DNA of 64,000 bases from Nocardioides sp. URHA0020 (GCF_000620705.1 NZ_KK211172.1:258963-322962); one strand, 5' to 3'. Shown: positions 31,171 to 40,421, counted from the stretch's first letter. A program made the numbers and translations. The notes: generated by a model from the letters alone, not told the origin.

Positions 31171-32771
31171 ACGGCGCTCCCGTCGACCCAGGTCGACACC
31201 ACCGCGGTCGCACCGATGTCGTCGGCCGAGCCCGCGAACGGGTCGCGGTCGAGCACCACGAGGTCCGCGGTCGCACCGGGTCGCAGCGCTCCCGCGTTGT
31301 CGCGGTGGTTGATCCACGCCGAGCCGGAGGTGTACGCCGCGAAGGCGCTCTCGAGCGCGATCGCCTGCTCCGGCAGGAACCGACGGCTCCCGGCGTCGCC
31401 GTGCTCGATCCGGTTGACGGCGACGTGGATGGCCTCGAGCGGGTTGGGCGTGCTGACCGGCCAGTCGCTGCCCGCGACCAGCCGGGCGCCGGCGCGCTCG
31501 AGGTCGCCGAACGGGTACTGCCACGTCGCCCGCTCCGCCCCGAGGAACGGCAGCGTCAGCTCGACCATCTGGTCGTCGAGGCAGGCCCAGAGCATCTGGA
31601 GGTTGGCGGCGACGCCGAGGCCGGCGAAGCGTCGTACGTCGTCGGGGTGCACGAGCTGCAGGTGCGCGACGTGGTGACGCCGCTCGGGATCGGTGCCCTC
31701 GAAGGCGTCCAGCGCCTCGCGCGCGCCGCGGTCGCCGATGGCGTGCACGTGCACCTGGAAGCCGACCGCGTCGAGCAGCCCGACGTAGCGCCGCAAGGCC
31801 TCGGGGTCGACGAACGAGTGACCGCTGTTGGTGGTCGCGTGGCCGCAGCGGTCGAGGTAGGGCTCGACCAGGGCGGCCGTGAAGTTCTCGGCCACGCCGT
31901 CCTGCATGATCTTCACGCTGGTGGCCCGGAACTGCCCGTGCGTGTACGCCTCCCGGCGGGCGACCAGGTCGGCGATCTGCTCCTCACCCCGGGTGCGGTC
32001 CCACCACAGCGCGCCGACGACGTGGGCGGACAGGTCGCCCTCCCGGGCCGCGCGGAGGTACGTCGGCCCGGGGTCGTCCATGCCGGCGTACGAGCCGACG
32101 ATGGCGTCCTGCCACCCGGTCACGCCGTACGAGTGGAGGTAGCGCTGACCCTCGAGGAGGGCCGCGTAGTACTCGTCGTCCGTGGTCTGCGGGGTGAGGG
32201 CCGCGACCGCGTGCATCGCACCCTCGTGCAGCGTGCCGGTCGGGCGCCCGTCGGCGTCGCGCTCGAAGCGGCCGTCGGCGGGGTCGGGCGTGTGCCGGTC
32301 GATGCCGGCGATCTCCAGCGCACGGGAGTTGACCCACGCGCCGTGGTGGTCGCGGTTGGGCAGGAAGACGGGCCGGTCGGGCACGACGGCGTCGAGGTCG
32401 GCCGCCGTGGGCGTGCCGCCGGGGAACGCCGACATCGCCCAGCCGCCGCCGAGGATCCAGGGCCGGTCGGGGTGGGCGTCGGCGTGCTCCCGGATGATCC
32501 GGAGGTAGTCGTCGCGGGTCTCGCCCTCGGTCAGGTCGCAGCGGGTGCGCTCGAGACCGCCCTGCACCGCGTGCACGTGCGCGTCGACGAAGCCGGGCGA
32601 GAGCAGTCCGCCGTCGAGGTCCACCACGTCCGGGTCGGTCGAGGTCCGAGCGGTCCCCGTCTCGGGACCGACCTGCACGGACACGATCCGACCGGAGTCG
32701 ACCAGCACCTCCCCCGCGCCGACGTAGCGGTGCCCGTCGAAGAGCGCGCCGTTGGTGAAGAGGGTGGCCAT
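31155..32771 (-). CDS. YtcJ-like amidohydrolase (Amidohydro_3)
   Basis: 538-residue metal-dependent hydrolase. GFVDAHVHA provides the first metal ligands, HAIGDRGAREALDAF and LVAGSDWPVSTPNP are typical YtcJ motifs, and the end ADLVVLDRDPF closes the composite domain. The ATG overlaps the agmatinase-family stop (TGATG), so the two are coupled. In this setting it probably hydrolyses an amide or guanidine-derived nitrogen compound; the substrate is not known. Confidence 0.75.
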   Translation of the reverse strand: MATLFTNGALFDGHRYVGAGEVLVDSGRIVSVQVGPETGTARTSTDPDVVDLDGGLLSPGFVDAHVHAVQGGLERTRCDLTEGETRDDYLRIIREHADAHPDRPWILGGGWAMSAFPGGTPTAADLDAVVPDRPVFLPNRDHHGAWVNSRALEIAGIDRHTPDPADGRFERDADGRPTGTLHEGAMHAVAALTPQTTDDEYYAALLEGQRYLHSYGVTGWQDAIVGSYAGMDDPGPTYLRAAREGDLSAHVVGALWWDRTRGEEQIADLVARREAYTHGQFRATSVKIMQDGVAENFTAALVEPYLDRCGHATTNSGHSFVDPEALRRYVGLLDAVGFQVHVHAIGDRGAREALDAFEGTDPERRHHVAHLQLVHPDDVRRFAGLGVAANLQMLWACLDDQMVELTLPFLGAERATWQYPFGDLERAGARLVAGSDWPVSTPNPLEAIHVAVNRIEHGDAGSRRFLPEQAIALESAFAAYTSGSAWINHRDNAGALRPGATADLVVLDRDPFAGSADDIGATAVVSTWVDGSAVYRQR

Positions 32772-33772
32772 CAACGACCTTCCAGCAGCGGACCCGCCGG
32801 GTCGTGGGAGATCCCGTGCCGGCGAGCCGCCAGGCCGGAGAGCGCCTCGAGGCAGACCCGGTTGGCGAGAAAGGCGGTGATCTCGGCGTGGTCGTACGGC
32901 GGGGACACCTCGACCACGTCGATGCCGGCGACGGGCAGCTCCAGGCAGATCCGTCGTACGGCGTCGAGCAGCTGCCGCGACGAGAGACCGCCGGGCTCCG
33001 GGGTGCCCGTGCCGGGCGCGTGGCCCGGGTCGCAGACGTCGATGTCGACGGAGAGGAAGACGGCGTCGCACTCGTCGAGCGCGATCTCGAAGGCCTCGTC
33101 GAGGCAGGACTCCAGCCCGCGCTTGCCGATCTCGGTCATCTCGTAGGAGCGCATCCGCTGCTCGGCCATCCAGCCCAGCGTCTCGGGTCCTGGCCAGTAG
33201 CCGCGCAGCCCCATCTGGAGGAACCGGTCGCCGCGCAGGGCCCCGGACTCGATCAGGCGGCGCATCGGCTGACCGTGGCCGTAGAGCGAGCCGAACTCGA
33301 TGTCGCCGGTGTCCGCGTGCGCGTCGAAGTGGATCATCGAGACCTTGCCGTACCCGTGGTGCCGGGCCACCCCGGTGGCGTCGGCCAGGGCGATCGAGTG
33401 GTCGCCGCCCAGGACGAGCGGGACCGCGCCCGCGCTGGCGACCGCGAAGACGGCGTCCTCGAGGGCGCGCAGCGAGCGCTCGATCTCCCCCGGCGGCATC
33501 TCGACGTCGCCGGCGTCGACGACCCGCAGGTCCTGCAGCGCATCGACGCGCAGCGCCAGGTGGGGCCGCGAGCCGTCGTGCGGCAGGTAGTCGGTCTGCC
33601 GGATCGCCATCGGGCCGAACCGGGTGCCCGGGCGGTGCGACGTACCCCCGTCGAACGGCGCGCCGACGACGACCACGTCGGCGGCGCCGAGCGAGGCGGC
33701 GTCGTCGAGGTCGACGCGGTCGACGCCGAGGAAGGTGATGTCGGGGCCGAACTGCGGTCCGTACCGGGTCAT
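32771..33772 (-). CDS. Agmatinase-family ureohydrolase
   Basis: 333-residue manganese enzyme of the arginase/agmatinase family; expected to release urea from agmatine or a related guanidino compound (guanidinobutyrate is an alternative). Metal-site motifs GGDHS, DAHAD and SVDIDVCDPGHAPGTG are complete. ATG 33772 follows a TAGAAA box by seven bases, pointing to a leaderless start. Divergent from the aminotransferase, with shared repeats in between, and coupled to the YtcJ-like gene. Confidence 0.88.
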   Translation of the reverse strand: MTRYGPQFGPDITFLGVDRVDLDDAASLGAADVVVVGAPFDGGTSHRPGTRFGPMAIRQTDYLPHDGSRPHLALRVDALQDLRVVDAGDVEMPPGEIERSLRALEDAVFAVASAGAVPLVLGGDHSIALADATGVARHHGYGKVSMIHFDAHADTGDIEFGSLYGHGQPMRRLIESGALRGDRFLQMGLRGYWPGPETLGWMAEQRMRSYEMTEIGKRGLESCLDEAFEIALDECDAVFLSVDIDVCDPGHAPGTGTPEPGGLSSRQLLDAVRRICLELPVAGIDVVEVSPPYDHAEITAFLANRVCLEALSGLAARRHGISHDPAGPLLEGR

Positions 33773-33787
33773 GCACCCATTTCTACA

Positions 33788-33826
33788 ACGGATTCCGGAG
33801 AAATCACACGCTTCAGCGACGGATTC
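33788..33826. promoter_or_regulatory. Direct repeats in the agmatinase/aminotransferase divergent promoter
   Basis: ACGGATTC at 33788-33795 and again at 33819-33826, 31 bases apart. They match the elements at 30675 and 30707 in sequence and spacing. TTGCTT (33829-33834), 18 bases, CACCAT (33853-33858) and six bases to ATG 33865 form the aminotransferase's leaderless promoter. Confidence 0.55.
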
Positions 33827-33864
33827 ACTTGCTTCTCACGTGGTGGACCGCGCACCATGGGGGC

Positions 33865-35253
33865 ATGGAGCACGACTACGACCACCTGCAGCGGGCCGCC
33901 AAGGACCACCTGTGGATGCACTTCACCCGGCACTCGACCTACGACACCTCGGACGTGCCGATCATCGTGCGCGGCGAGGGCGCCTACATCTACGACGCCC
34001 AGGGCAAGCGCTACCTCGACGGCCTGGGCGGCCTCTTCGTCTCCCAGCTCGGCCACGGGCGCACGGAGCTCGCCGACGCCGCGGCCGCGCAGGCCAAGGA
34101 GCTGGCCTTCCACCCCCTGTGGTCCTACGCGCACCCCAACGCGATCCTGCTCGCCGAGCGGATCGCCGGCTACGCCCCCGGCGACCTCAACCGGGTCTTC
34201 TTCACCACCGGTGGCGGCGAGGCCGTCGAGTCGGCGTGGAAGCTGGCCAAGAACTACTTCAAGCTGACCGGCAAGCCGATGAAGCACAAGGTCATCAGCC
34301 GCTCCATCGCCTACCACGGCACCACCCAGGGCGCCCTGTCGATCACCGGCCTGCCGCCGCTCAAGCAGCAGTTCGAGCCGCTGGTCCCCTCGACCTTCCG
34401 GGTGCCGAACACCAACCTCTACCGCGCCTCCGAGGCGACCGGTGGATTCCTCGACGGCTCCGACCCGGAGGCGTTCGGTCGCTGGGCGGCCGACCAGATC
34501 GCGGTCGCGATCGAGAACGAGGGCCCCGACACGGTCGCCGCCGTCTTCCTCGAGCCCGTGCAGAACGCCGGCGGCTGCTTCCCGCCCCCGCCCGGCTACT
34601 TCGACCGGGTCCGCGAGATCTGCGACGAGTACGACGTGCTCCTGGTCTCCGACGAGGTCATCTGCGCCTACGGCCGGCTCGGACACATGTTCGGCGCCGA
34701 GCGCTACGGCTACCAGCCCGACATCATCACCTCGGCCAAGGGCATCACCTCCGGCTACGCCCCGCTCGGCGCGATGATCGCCTCGGACCGGCTGATGGAG
34801 CCGTTCCTGCACGGCAGCGAGTCCTTCGCCCACGGCTTCACCTTCGGGGGGCACCCTGTCTCGACCGCGGTCGCGATGGCGAACTTCGACATTTTCGAGC
34901 AGGAGCACATCCTCGAGCACGTCCGCGACAACGAGGGCGCCTTCCGCGCCACGCTCGAGCGGCTGCTCGACCTGCCCATCGTCGGCGACGTCCGTGGCGA
35001 CGGGTACTTCTACGGGATCGAGCTCGTCAAGGACAAGGGCACCCGGGAGACCTTCAACGAGGAGGAGTCCGAGAAGCTGCTGCGCGGCTTCCTCTCCAAG
35101 GCGCTGTACGACGAGGGCCTCTACTGCCGCGCCGACGACCGGGGCGACCCGGTCATCCAGCTCTCTCCCCCGCTCATCTGCGACCAGGCCCACTTCGACG
35201 AGATGGAGCAGATCCTGCGCACCGTGCTCGACAAGGCCGCCACCCTCCTGTAG
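33865..35253 (+). CDS. Class III aminotransferase, putrescine/diamine type
   Basis: 462-residue PLP enzyme. The PLP Lys is in ITSAKGITSGYAPLGA, with VSDEVICAYGRLG before it and FFTTGGGEAVESAWKLAKNYF earlier. Resembles putrescine-pyruvate (SpuC-like) and omega-aminotransferases; it would convert putrescine to 4-aminobutanal for the ALDH at 29-30 kb. The start ATG 33865 is set by the CACCAT-N6-ATG layout. Stop lies three bases before the flanking repeat of the AbiEi-like cassette. Confidence 0.87.
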   Translation: MEHDYDHLQRAAKDHLWMHFTRHSTYDTSDVPIIVRGEGAYIYDAQGKRYLDGLGGLFVSQLGHGRTELADAAAAQAKELAFHPLWSYAHPNAILLAERIAGYAPGDLNRVFFTTGGGEAVESAWKLAKNYFKLTGKPMKHKVISRSIAYHGTTQGALSITGLPPLKQQFEPLVPSTFRVPNTNLYRASEATGGFLDGSDPEAFGRWAADQIAVAIENEGPDTVAAVFLEPVQNAGGCFPPPPGYFDRVREICDEYDVLLVSDEVICAYGRLGHMFGAERYGYQPDIITSAKGITSGYAPLGAMIASDRLMEPFLHGSESFAHGFTFGGHPVSTAVAMANFDIFEQEHILEHVRDNEGAFRATLERLLDLPIVGDVRGDGYFYGIELVKDKGTRETFNEEESEKLLRGFLSKALYDEGLYCRADDRGDPVIQLSPPLICDQAHFDEMEQILRTVLDKAATLL

Positions 35254-35256
35254 CCC

Positions 35257-35300
35257 GCCGAGCCGGCGCCAGTTTGCAGCCGAGTCGGCGCCAGATTGCA
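35257..35300. repeat. Tandem 22-nt repeats, left border of the AbiEi-like cassette
   Basis: Two direct 22-nt copies lie head to tail (35257-35278 and 35279-35300), each with the core GTCGGCGCC or GCCGGCGCC followed by AGTTTGCA or AGATTGCA. The second copy is a perfect reverse complement of 36336-36357 on the other side of the gene. Confidence 0.85.
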
Positions 35301-35313
35301 TCGGGCAGCCCGG

Positions 35314-35322
35314 TTATCCACA
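35314..35322 (+). promoter_or_regulatory. DnaA-box-like sequence
   Basis: TTATCCACA is a perfect DnaA-box consensus in the leader of the AbiEi-like gene. It is single, so it is not an origin; it may be fortuitous, or affect the cassette's expression or movement. Confidence 0.35.
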
Positions 35323-35373
35323 GAAGTGGTGGACCGGCGCTGTGGTGCGCGCCGAGCGGGCAGGGGTCTCCGC

Positions 35374-36312
35374 ATGGAGACGCCCGCCCTGCCCGACCAC
35401 CCGTTCACCTGCGCGATGGCTCGCGACCTCGGGCTGGATCCGGCCACGCTGTTCCGCCTCGTCGCGTACGGCGTGCTGCGCCACCCGGTGCGGGACGTCT
35501 ACGTGCCCGCGACGATCACCGACAGCATCGAGCTCCGCTGCCGGGCGCTGACCCTCGTCCTGCCTGAGGACGCGTTCGTCTGCGACCGGACTGCGGCCTG
35601 GCTCCACGCCGGAGACCGTGCCCTCGCACCGAACGAGCACCTCTCGGTGCCCCCGATCTCGTGCTTCCGGCCCAGCGACGGCGGTCGGCTCCGCAACAAG
35701 CTGGTCGACAGCGGCGAGCGGGAGATGGCGCCGCGGGACCTGATGTCCATCGCCGGCCTGCCCGTCACCACACCGCTGCGGACCGCCCTGGACCTCGGCC
35801 GGCTGCAGCGCACCGCCGACCTCAAGCTGCACGGGATGGACGCGATGCTCAGCCTCGGGACCTTCCGCCACGAGCAGCTGCTGGCGGAGGTCCCCCGGTT
35901 CAACCGGCGGCGTGGGGTCGTGGCGCTACGCGTCCTCGCGCCGCTCGCCGACGGTGGGTCGGAGTCGTTCGGGGAGACCGCCGTACGTCGGCGCTGGCAC
36001 GACGCCGGGCTTCCCCGGCCGCAGACCCAGATCCCGGTCCTCGTCGACGGCCGGGAGGTGGCCCGCCTCGACATGGGCCTGGAGGACCTGCTGTTCGGTG
36101 GCGAGTACGACGGCGCGCAGTGGCACGCCGCGGACCGGACGGAGCACGACGACGTACGACGGGAGTGGCTGAGTCGGACCCGCGGCTGGCACCTCGAGGT
36201 CTTCCGCAAGCACCACGTCTTCGGACCTCAGCAGGAGGTCGAGCACCGGCTGCGGACCGCGTACGACGCGTGCCGGGCTCGGCTCGGCCTGCGCCCGACC
36301 TACCTGCTCTGA
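35374..36312 (+). CDS. AbiEi-type antitoxin-like protein with an endonuclease-like C-terminal domain
   Basis: 312 residues. The N-terminus (about 10-75) is a winged-helix domain as in AbiEi antitoxins (CAMARDLGLDPATLFRLVAYGVLRHPVRDVYVP). The C-terminal part (about 230-300) has DGREVARLDMGLEDLLFGGEYDGAQWHA, which resembles Vsr/DUF559-type nuclease folds (a D..E-Y-D-G..H pattern). No AbiEii-like toxin lies beside it. Bordered on both sides by tandem 22-nt repeats in inverted orientation, it sits between the aminotransferase and transporter 2. Start ATG 35374 chosen by the domain match. Role unknown: defence or selfish element. Confidence 0.65.
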   Translation: METPALPDHPFTCAMARDLGLDPATLFRLVAYGVLRHPVRDVYVPATITDSIELRCRALTLVLPEDAFVCDRTAAWLHAGDRALAPNEHLSVPPISCFRPSDGGRLRNKLVDSGEREMAPRDLMSIAGLPVTTPLRTALDLGRLQRTADLKLHGMDAMLSLGTFRHEQLLAEVPRFNRRRGVVALRVLAPLADGGSESFGETAVRRRWHDAGLPRPQTQIPVLVDGREVARLDMGLEDLLFGGEYDGAQWHAADRTEHDDVRREWLSRTRGWHLEVFRKHHVFGPQQEVEHRLRTAYDACRARLGLRPTYLL

Positions 36313-36313
36313 C

Positions 36314-36357
36314 TGCAATGTGGCGCCGACTCGCCTGCAATCTGGCGCCGACTCGGC
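36314..36357. repeat. Tandem 22-nt repeats, right border of the AbiEi-like cassette
   Basis: Two 22-nt copies (36314-36335 and 36336-36357) start with TGCAA and contain TGGCGCCGACTCG. The outer copy is a perfect inverted match to 35279-35300; the inner copy differs at a few positions. The gene stop is one base to the left. Confidence 0.85.
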
Positions 36358-36366
36358 ATCTCTCCC

Positions 36367-37164
36367 CTACGCCAGGGCGCGCTGGCGACGGCGGTTGTTG
36401 AGCTCGCCGCCGACCACGATCACCACGGAGACCACGAACATCAGCGTGCCGACCGCGTTGACCTGCATCGGCACACCGCGCTGCGCGGCACCCCAGACGT
36501 ACATCGGGAAGGTCGTCTCGGTGCCGGCGTTGAGGTTGGTGATGATGAAGTCGTCGAAGGACAGCGAGAAGCTGAGCAGCGCGGCACCGAGGATGCCGGG
36601 GAAGACGAGCGGGAAGGTGACCCGCCAGAACGTCTGCTGCGGTGTCGCATAGAGGTCCATCGCCGCCTGTTCGAGCGTGTCGCTCATGCCGGCGAGCCGC
36701 GAGCGCACGGTCACCACGACGAACGACAGGCAGAACATGATGTGGGCGACCAGGATCGTCCAGAAGCCGAGTTGACCGGCGAACCCCGCGGAGACGAACA
36801 ACGCCAGCAGCGAGGAGCCGAGCACGATCTCGGGCGCCGCCATCGGCAGGAAGATCAGCAGGTTCGTCGAGGAGCGGAAGGCGAAGTCCCAGCGCACCAG
36901 GGCGAAGGCGGCCAGCGTGCCCAGGATCGTGGCCACCAGCGTCGCCAGGAAGCCGATCTGGACGCTCTTCCAGAGCGCGTCGCACATGCCCGCGGGCCCG
37001 CAGAAGTTCGTCCAGTTGTCGAGGGTGAAGCCGTCGAAGCGGTAGACGTTGCGGCTCGACGGGTCGTTGAAGCTCATCAGCACGACCACGAAGATCGGGA
37101 TGAAGGTGTAGACGAGGACCAGCAGTCCGAGGATCAGCACGATGTTCCTGCGCAGCCACATCAT
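36367..37164 (-). CDS. Spermidine/putrescine-type ABC transporter permease (PotC-like), system 2
   Basis: 265-residue membrane permease with six helices; the EAA loop is LEQAAMDLYATPQQTFWRVTFPLVFP. FSLSFDDFIITNL is a polyamine PotC feature. Its ATG overlaps the PotB-like stop by one base. Last gene of the system-2 operon, whose order is binding protein, ATPase, PotB-like, PotC-like. Confidence 0.87.
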   Translation of the reverse strand: MMWLRRNIVLILGLLVLVYTFIPIFVVVLMSFNDPSSRNVYRFDGFTLDNWTNFCGPAGMCDALWKSVQIGFLATLVATILGTLAAFALVRWDFAFRSSTNLLIFLPMAAPEIVLGSSLLALFVSAGFAGQLGFWTILVAHIMFCLSFVVVTVRSRLAGMSDTLEQAAMDLYATPQQTFWRVTFPLVFPGILGAALLSFSLSFDDFIITNLNAGTETTFPMYVWGAAQRGVPMQVNAVGTLMFVVSVVIVVGGELNNRRRQRALA

Positions 37165-38075
37165 CAGAGCAGCTCCTCCGTCCCGGCCTTGCGGACGTAG
37201 AACAGGACCATCACCAGGATCAGGACCATCAGCATCATCGAGAGCGCCGCGGCGATCGGATAGTTGTTCGCGTCGGTGAACTGGCTCTGGATGACGGTGC
37301 CGATCATCCGCTGGTTGGGCGTGCCGAGCAGGGTCTGGTTGATGTAGTCGCCGACCGCGGGGATGAAGGTCAGCAGCGTCCCGGACACCACGCCGGGCAG
37401 GGACAGCGGCCAGGTGACCTTCCAGAACCCGACGAAGGAGTTCGCGTAGAGGTCGCTGGAGGCCTCGATCAGCCGGTGGTCGATCTTGTCGATGCTGGCG
37501 AAGAGCGGCAGCACCATGAACGGCAGGAAGTTGTACGTCAGACCGGCCACGACCGCGAACGGGGTGGCGAGCAGACGGCCGTCGTCACCGAGCAGGTGCA
37601 GCGTCTGGAGCAGGTCCACGACGTACCCGTCGTCGGCCAGGATCAGCTTCCACGACAGGGTCCGCAGCAGGAAGCTGGTGAAGAACGGTGCGATCACCAG
37701 CACCAGCATCAGGTTCTTCCAGCGGCCGACCTTGAAGGCGATCGTGTACGCCAGGACGTAGCCCAGCACGAGGCAGAACAGCGTCGCGATCGCGCCGTAC
37801 AGCAGCGACCTGAGCAACGGGCCCCAGTAGTCCGACAGCGCCGTCCAGTAGTTGGCGACGTGGTAGGTCATGTCGTAGCCGCGCAGGTCGGAGCCCGACG
37901 GGTCGTACAGGCTGGTCGCGACCAGCGAGTAGAACGGGATGACGAAGAAGAGCAGGAGCCAGGCGAGCCCCGGGATGATCAGGAGGTACGCGCCCGGCCC
38001 TCGGCTGCGGCCGTTGTCGGCCGGTGGGGCGACATCGGTCACGGCGACGGGCGCGGTGCCGGCGGTGCTCGTCAT
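37164..38075 (-). CDS. Spermidine/putrescine-type ABC transporter permease (PotB-like), system 2
   Basis: 303 residues from ATG 38075 (MTSTAGTAPVAVTDVAPP), which overlaps the ATPase stop by one base; the upstream in-frame extension is the ATPase gene read in another frame. Six helices; EAA loop LIEASSDLYANSFVGFWKVTWPLSLP. APFFTSFLLRTLSWKLIL is typical of PotB. Confidence 0.87.
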   Translation of the reverse strand: MTSTAGTAPVAVTDVAPPADNGRSRGPGAYLLIIPGLAWLLLFFVIPFYSLVATSLYDPSGSDLRGYDMTYHVANYWTALSDYWGPLLRSLLYGAIATLFCLVLGYVLAYTIAFKVGRWKNLMLVLVIAPFFTSFLLRTLSWKLILADDGYVVDLLQTLHLLGDDGRLLATPFAVVAGLTYNFLPFMVLPLFASIDKIDHRLIEASSDLYANSFVGFWKVTWPLSLPGVVSGTLLTFIPAVGDYINQTLLGTPNQRMIGTVIQSQFTDANNYPIAAALSMMLMVLILVMVLFYVRKAGTEELL

Positions 38076-39238
38076 CAGTCGTCGACCTGGTCCGCGCCGG
38101 CCGAGGCGTCCTGGCTGATGTCGAGCAGGAAGGCGTACTCGGGACGCCACGAGAGGTCGACCGACTCACCGGTGCGGTAGAGCCGCCGGTGGCCGGTGTT
38201 CTGCTGGAAGACCTGCAGCTCCTGGCCCCACGGCATCCGCACGAGGTACTGCGTGCTCACGCCGACGAAGCTGACGTCGGTCACGACGCCGCCCGGGACC
38301 GAGTTGCCCGGGGCGTCGAGCTGCTCGCCGGGGTCGCCGATCAGGACCTTCTCGGGGCGGATCCCGATCCAGCCGCGGTCGCCGTCGGTGTGGGAGCGTC
38401 CGGCCGGGATCGACACGTCGATGCCGTTCATGTCGGCGACCACGATGTCCGCGCTGCGGCTCTTGATCGCGCCCTCGATCAGGTTGGACTGACCCAGGAA
38501 GTTGGCGACGAACGTCGTCTCCGGGTTCTCGTACAGGTCCTGCGGCGCCCCCATCTGCTCGATGACGCCCAGGTTCATCACCGCGACGGTGTCGGCCATG
38601 GTCATGGCCTCCTCCTGGTCGTGGGTGACGTGCACGAAGGTCAGGCCGACGTCGGTCTGGATCCGCTTGAGCTCGATCTGCATGGCGCGTCGCAGCTTGA
38701 GGTCGAGGGCGCCGAGCGGCTCGTCGAGCAGCAGCACCTCCGGCTCGTTGATGAGCGCTCGCGCCAGCGCGACGCGCTGCTGCTGCCCACCGGAGAGCTG
38801 GGCCGGGCGCTTGCGGGCCTGGGTGTCGAGCTCGACCAGGTCGAGCATCTCCCGGACCTTCTCCTCGATGCCCTTGACCTTGCGGCGCTTCAGGCCGAAC
38901 GCGACGTTCTCGAAGATGTCGAGGTGCGGGAAGAGCGCGTAGTTCTGGAAGACCGTGTTGACCGGGCGTCGGTAGGGCCGCGCGTAGGTGATGTCCTGGC
39001 CCGCGAGGGTGATCGTGCCGGCCGTCGGGGTCTCCAGACCCGCGACCATGCGCAGGGTCGTGGTCTTGCCGCAGCCCGACGGACCCAGCAGCGCGAAGAA
39101 CGAGCCCCGCGGGATGTCGAGGTCGAGGTCGGTGACCGCGTTGAACGACCCGAAGGACTTGGTGACGCCTCGCAGCCTCAGCCCGTCGTACGTCGCGTCG
39201 TCCTCGGTCGGCGTCGCCGTCTCAGCCACCTGTGACAT
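38075..39238 (-). CDS. Polyamine-type ABC transporter ATP-binding protein, system 2
   Basis: 387 residues. Walker A GPSGCGKTT, signature LSGGQQQR, Walker B VLLLDEPLGALD, switch His in VTHDQEEAM, and a C-terminal TOBE domain. It overlaps the binding-protein gene by 17 bases. Pairs with the system-2 permeases and supplies energy for polyamine import. Confidence 0.9.
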   Translation of the reverse strand: MSQVAETATPTEDDATYDGLRLRGVTKSFGSFNAVTDLDLDIPRGSFFALLGPSGCGKTTTLRMVAGLETPTAGTITLAGQDITYARPYRRPVNTVFQNYALFPHLDIFENVAFGLKRRKVKGIEEKVREMLDLVELDTQARKRPAQLSGGQQQRVALARALINEPEVLLLDEPLGALDLKLRRAMQIELKRIQTDVGLTFVHVTHDQEEAMTMADTVAVMNLGVIEQMGAPQDLYENPETTFVANFLGQSNLIEGAIKSRSADIVVADMNGIDVSIPAGRSHTDGDRGWIGIRPEKVLIGDPGEQLDAPGNSVPGGVVTDVSFVGVSTQYLVRMPWGQELQVFQQNTGHRRLYRTGESVDLSWRPEYAFLLDISQDASAGADQVDD

Positions 39239-40421
39239 TGGCCCAGTCTCCTTCGTACGTGGTGGTCTGCTTGTCGTCGAGCGGCATGAAGTCGAACGTC
39301 GTCTCGAGCATCTTGTCGTCGGGGAAGATCAGCTTGTTGTCGACGAGCGACGGGTCGATCTTCTCCATCTCCTGCTGGGCGCCCTTGACCGGACAGATGT
39401 AGTTGACCCAGGCCGCGAGTTGCGCCGCGACCTCGGGCTCGTAGTAGTAGTTGACCCACTCCTCGGCGTTCGACTGGTGGGCCGAGAGGTTGGGGACGAG
39501 CATGTTGTCGCTCCACAGCGACAGCCCCTCCTCCGGCGTGACGAACTTGATGTCGGGGTTGTCGAACTGCAGCTGGATGACGTCGCCCGACCAGGCCTCG
39601 CACGCCAGGATGTTGCCGGCCGCGAGGTCCTGGGTGTACTCGTTGCCGGTGAAGGCGCGGATCTGACCGGACCGGACGACCTTCTGGAGCCGGTCGATGG
39701 CGTTGCCCCACTCGGCGTCGGTGAACTTGCCGGGGTCGGCTCCGACCACCTTGAGCATGAACCCCATCGTGTCGCGCATCTCCGACAGCAGGGTGACGCG
39801 GCCCTTCAGGTCCGAGCGGGTGAGCAGGTCCTCGAAGCTCTTGACCTCTTTGATCTTCGCGGAGTTGTACGCGATGCCGGTCAGACCGGTCTGCCACGGG
39901 GCGTGGTAGGTCTGGTCCGGGTCCCACTGCCGGTTGCGCAGCGGGTCGATCAGGTTCTTCTCGACGTTGGGGACCTTCTTCGGGTCCATCGGCTGGACCC
40001 AGCCGAGGCTGATCATCCGCGCCGCCATCCAGTCGGTGAGCACCATGATGTCGCGCTTGATCGGCTCGCAGCCGCCGAGCTGGTTGCGGACCTTCGCGTA
40101 GAACTCCGCGTTGTCGTTGACGTCGTCGTTGTAGCTGACCTTGATCCCGGTCCGCTTCTCGAAGTTCGTCAGCGTCGTGGGCGAGCCGTCGTCGGACTCG
40201 TCGATGTACTGCGGCCAGTTGGAGACGACCAGCTTCCGCTGCGTGGCGGAGAGGTCCTCGGCACGACAGCTCGCCGGGTCCTGCACCACCCCGTCGGTGG
40301 AGAAGAACGGCAGCTTGAGCGCCGCGATGCTGACGCCGGCGAACGCCGCGCCACCTCCGACCTTGAGCAATCCGCGACGAGACATCCCGCCGCGACCACC
40401 TCCGGTGGGTCCCTGCACCAT
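39222..40421 (-). CDS. Polyamine-type ABC transporter substrate-binding protein, system 2
   Basis: 399 residues from the ATG near 40421, chosen because GGGAG lies five bases before it. A Tat-type signal is visible (MSRRGLLKVGGGAAFAG, residues about 13-29), so export may be in folded form, unlike the Sec-lipoprotein of system 1. The PotD domain is recognisable (LVVSNWPQYIDESD, then NDDVNDNAEFYAKVRNQL, later GDVIQLQFDNPDIKFVTPEEG). First gene of the system-2 operon, divergent from the Lrp regulator. Confidence 0.85.
   Translation of the reverse strand: MVQGPTGGGRGGMSRRGLLKVGGGAAFAGVSIAALKLPFFSTDGVVQDPASCRAEDLSATQRKLVVSNWPQYIDESDDGSPTTLTNFEKRTGIKVSYNDDVNDNAEFYAKVRNQLGGCEPIKRDIMVLTDWMAARMISLGWVQPMDPKKVPNVEKNLIDPLRNRQWDPDQTYHAPWQTGLTGIAYNSAKIKEVKSFEDLLTRSDLKGRVTLLSEMRDTMGFMLKVVGADPGKFTDAEWGNAIDRLQKVVRSGQIRAFTGNEYTQDLAAGNILACEAWSGDVIQLQFDNPDIKFVTPEEGLSLWSDNMLVPNLSAHQSNAEEWVNYYYEPEVAAQLAAWVNYICPVKGAQQEMEKIDPSLVDNKLIFPDDKMLETTFDFMPLDDKQTTTYEGDWANVTGG

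Noticed and set aside
35314..35322. A replication origin based on a DnaA box
   Set aside because: Only one box, no AT-rich unwinding region, and no dnaA/dnaN nearby.
35374..36312. A complete AbiE toxin-antitoxin pair
   Set aside because: There is no AbiEii-type nucleotidyltransferase toxin on either side.
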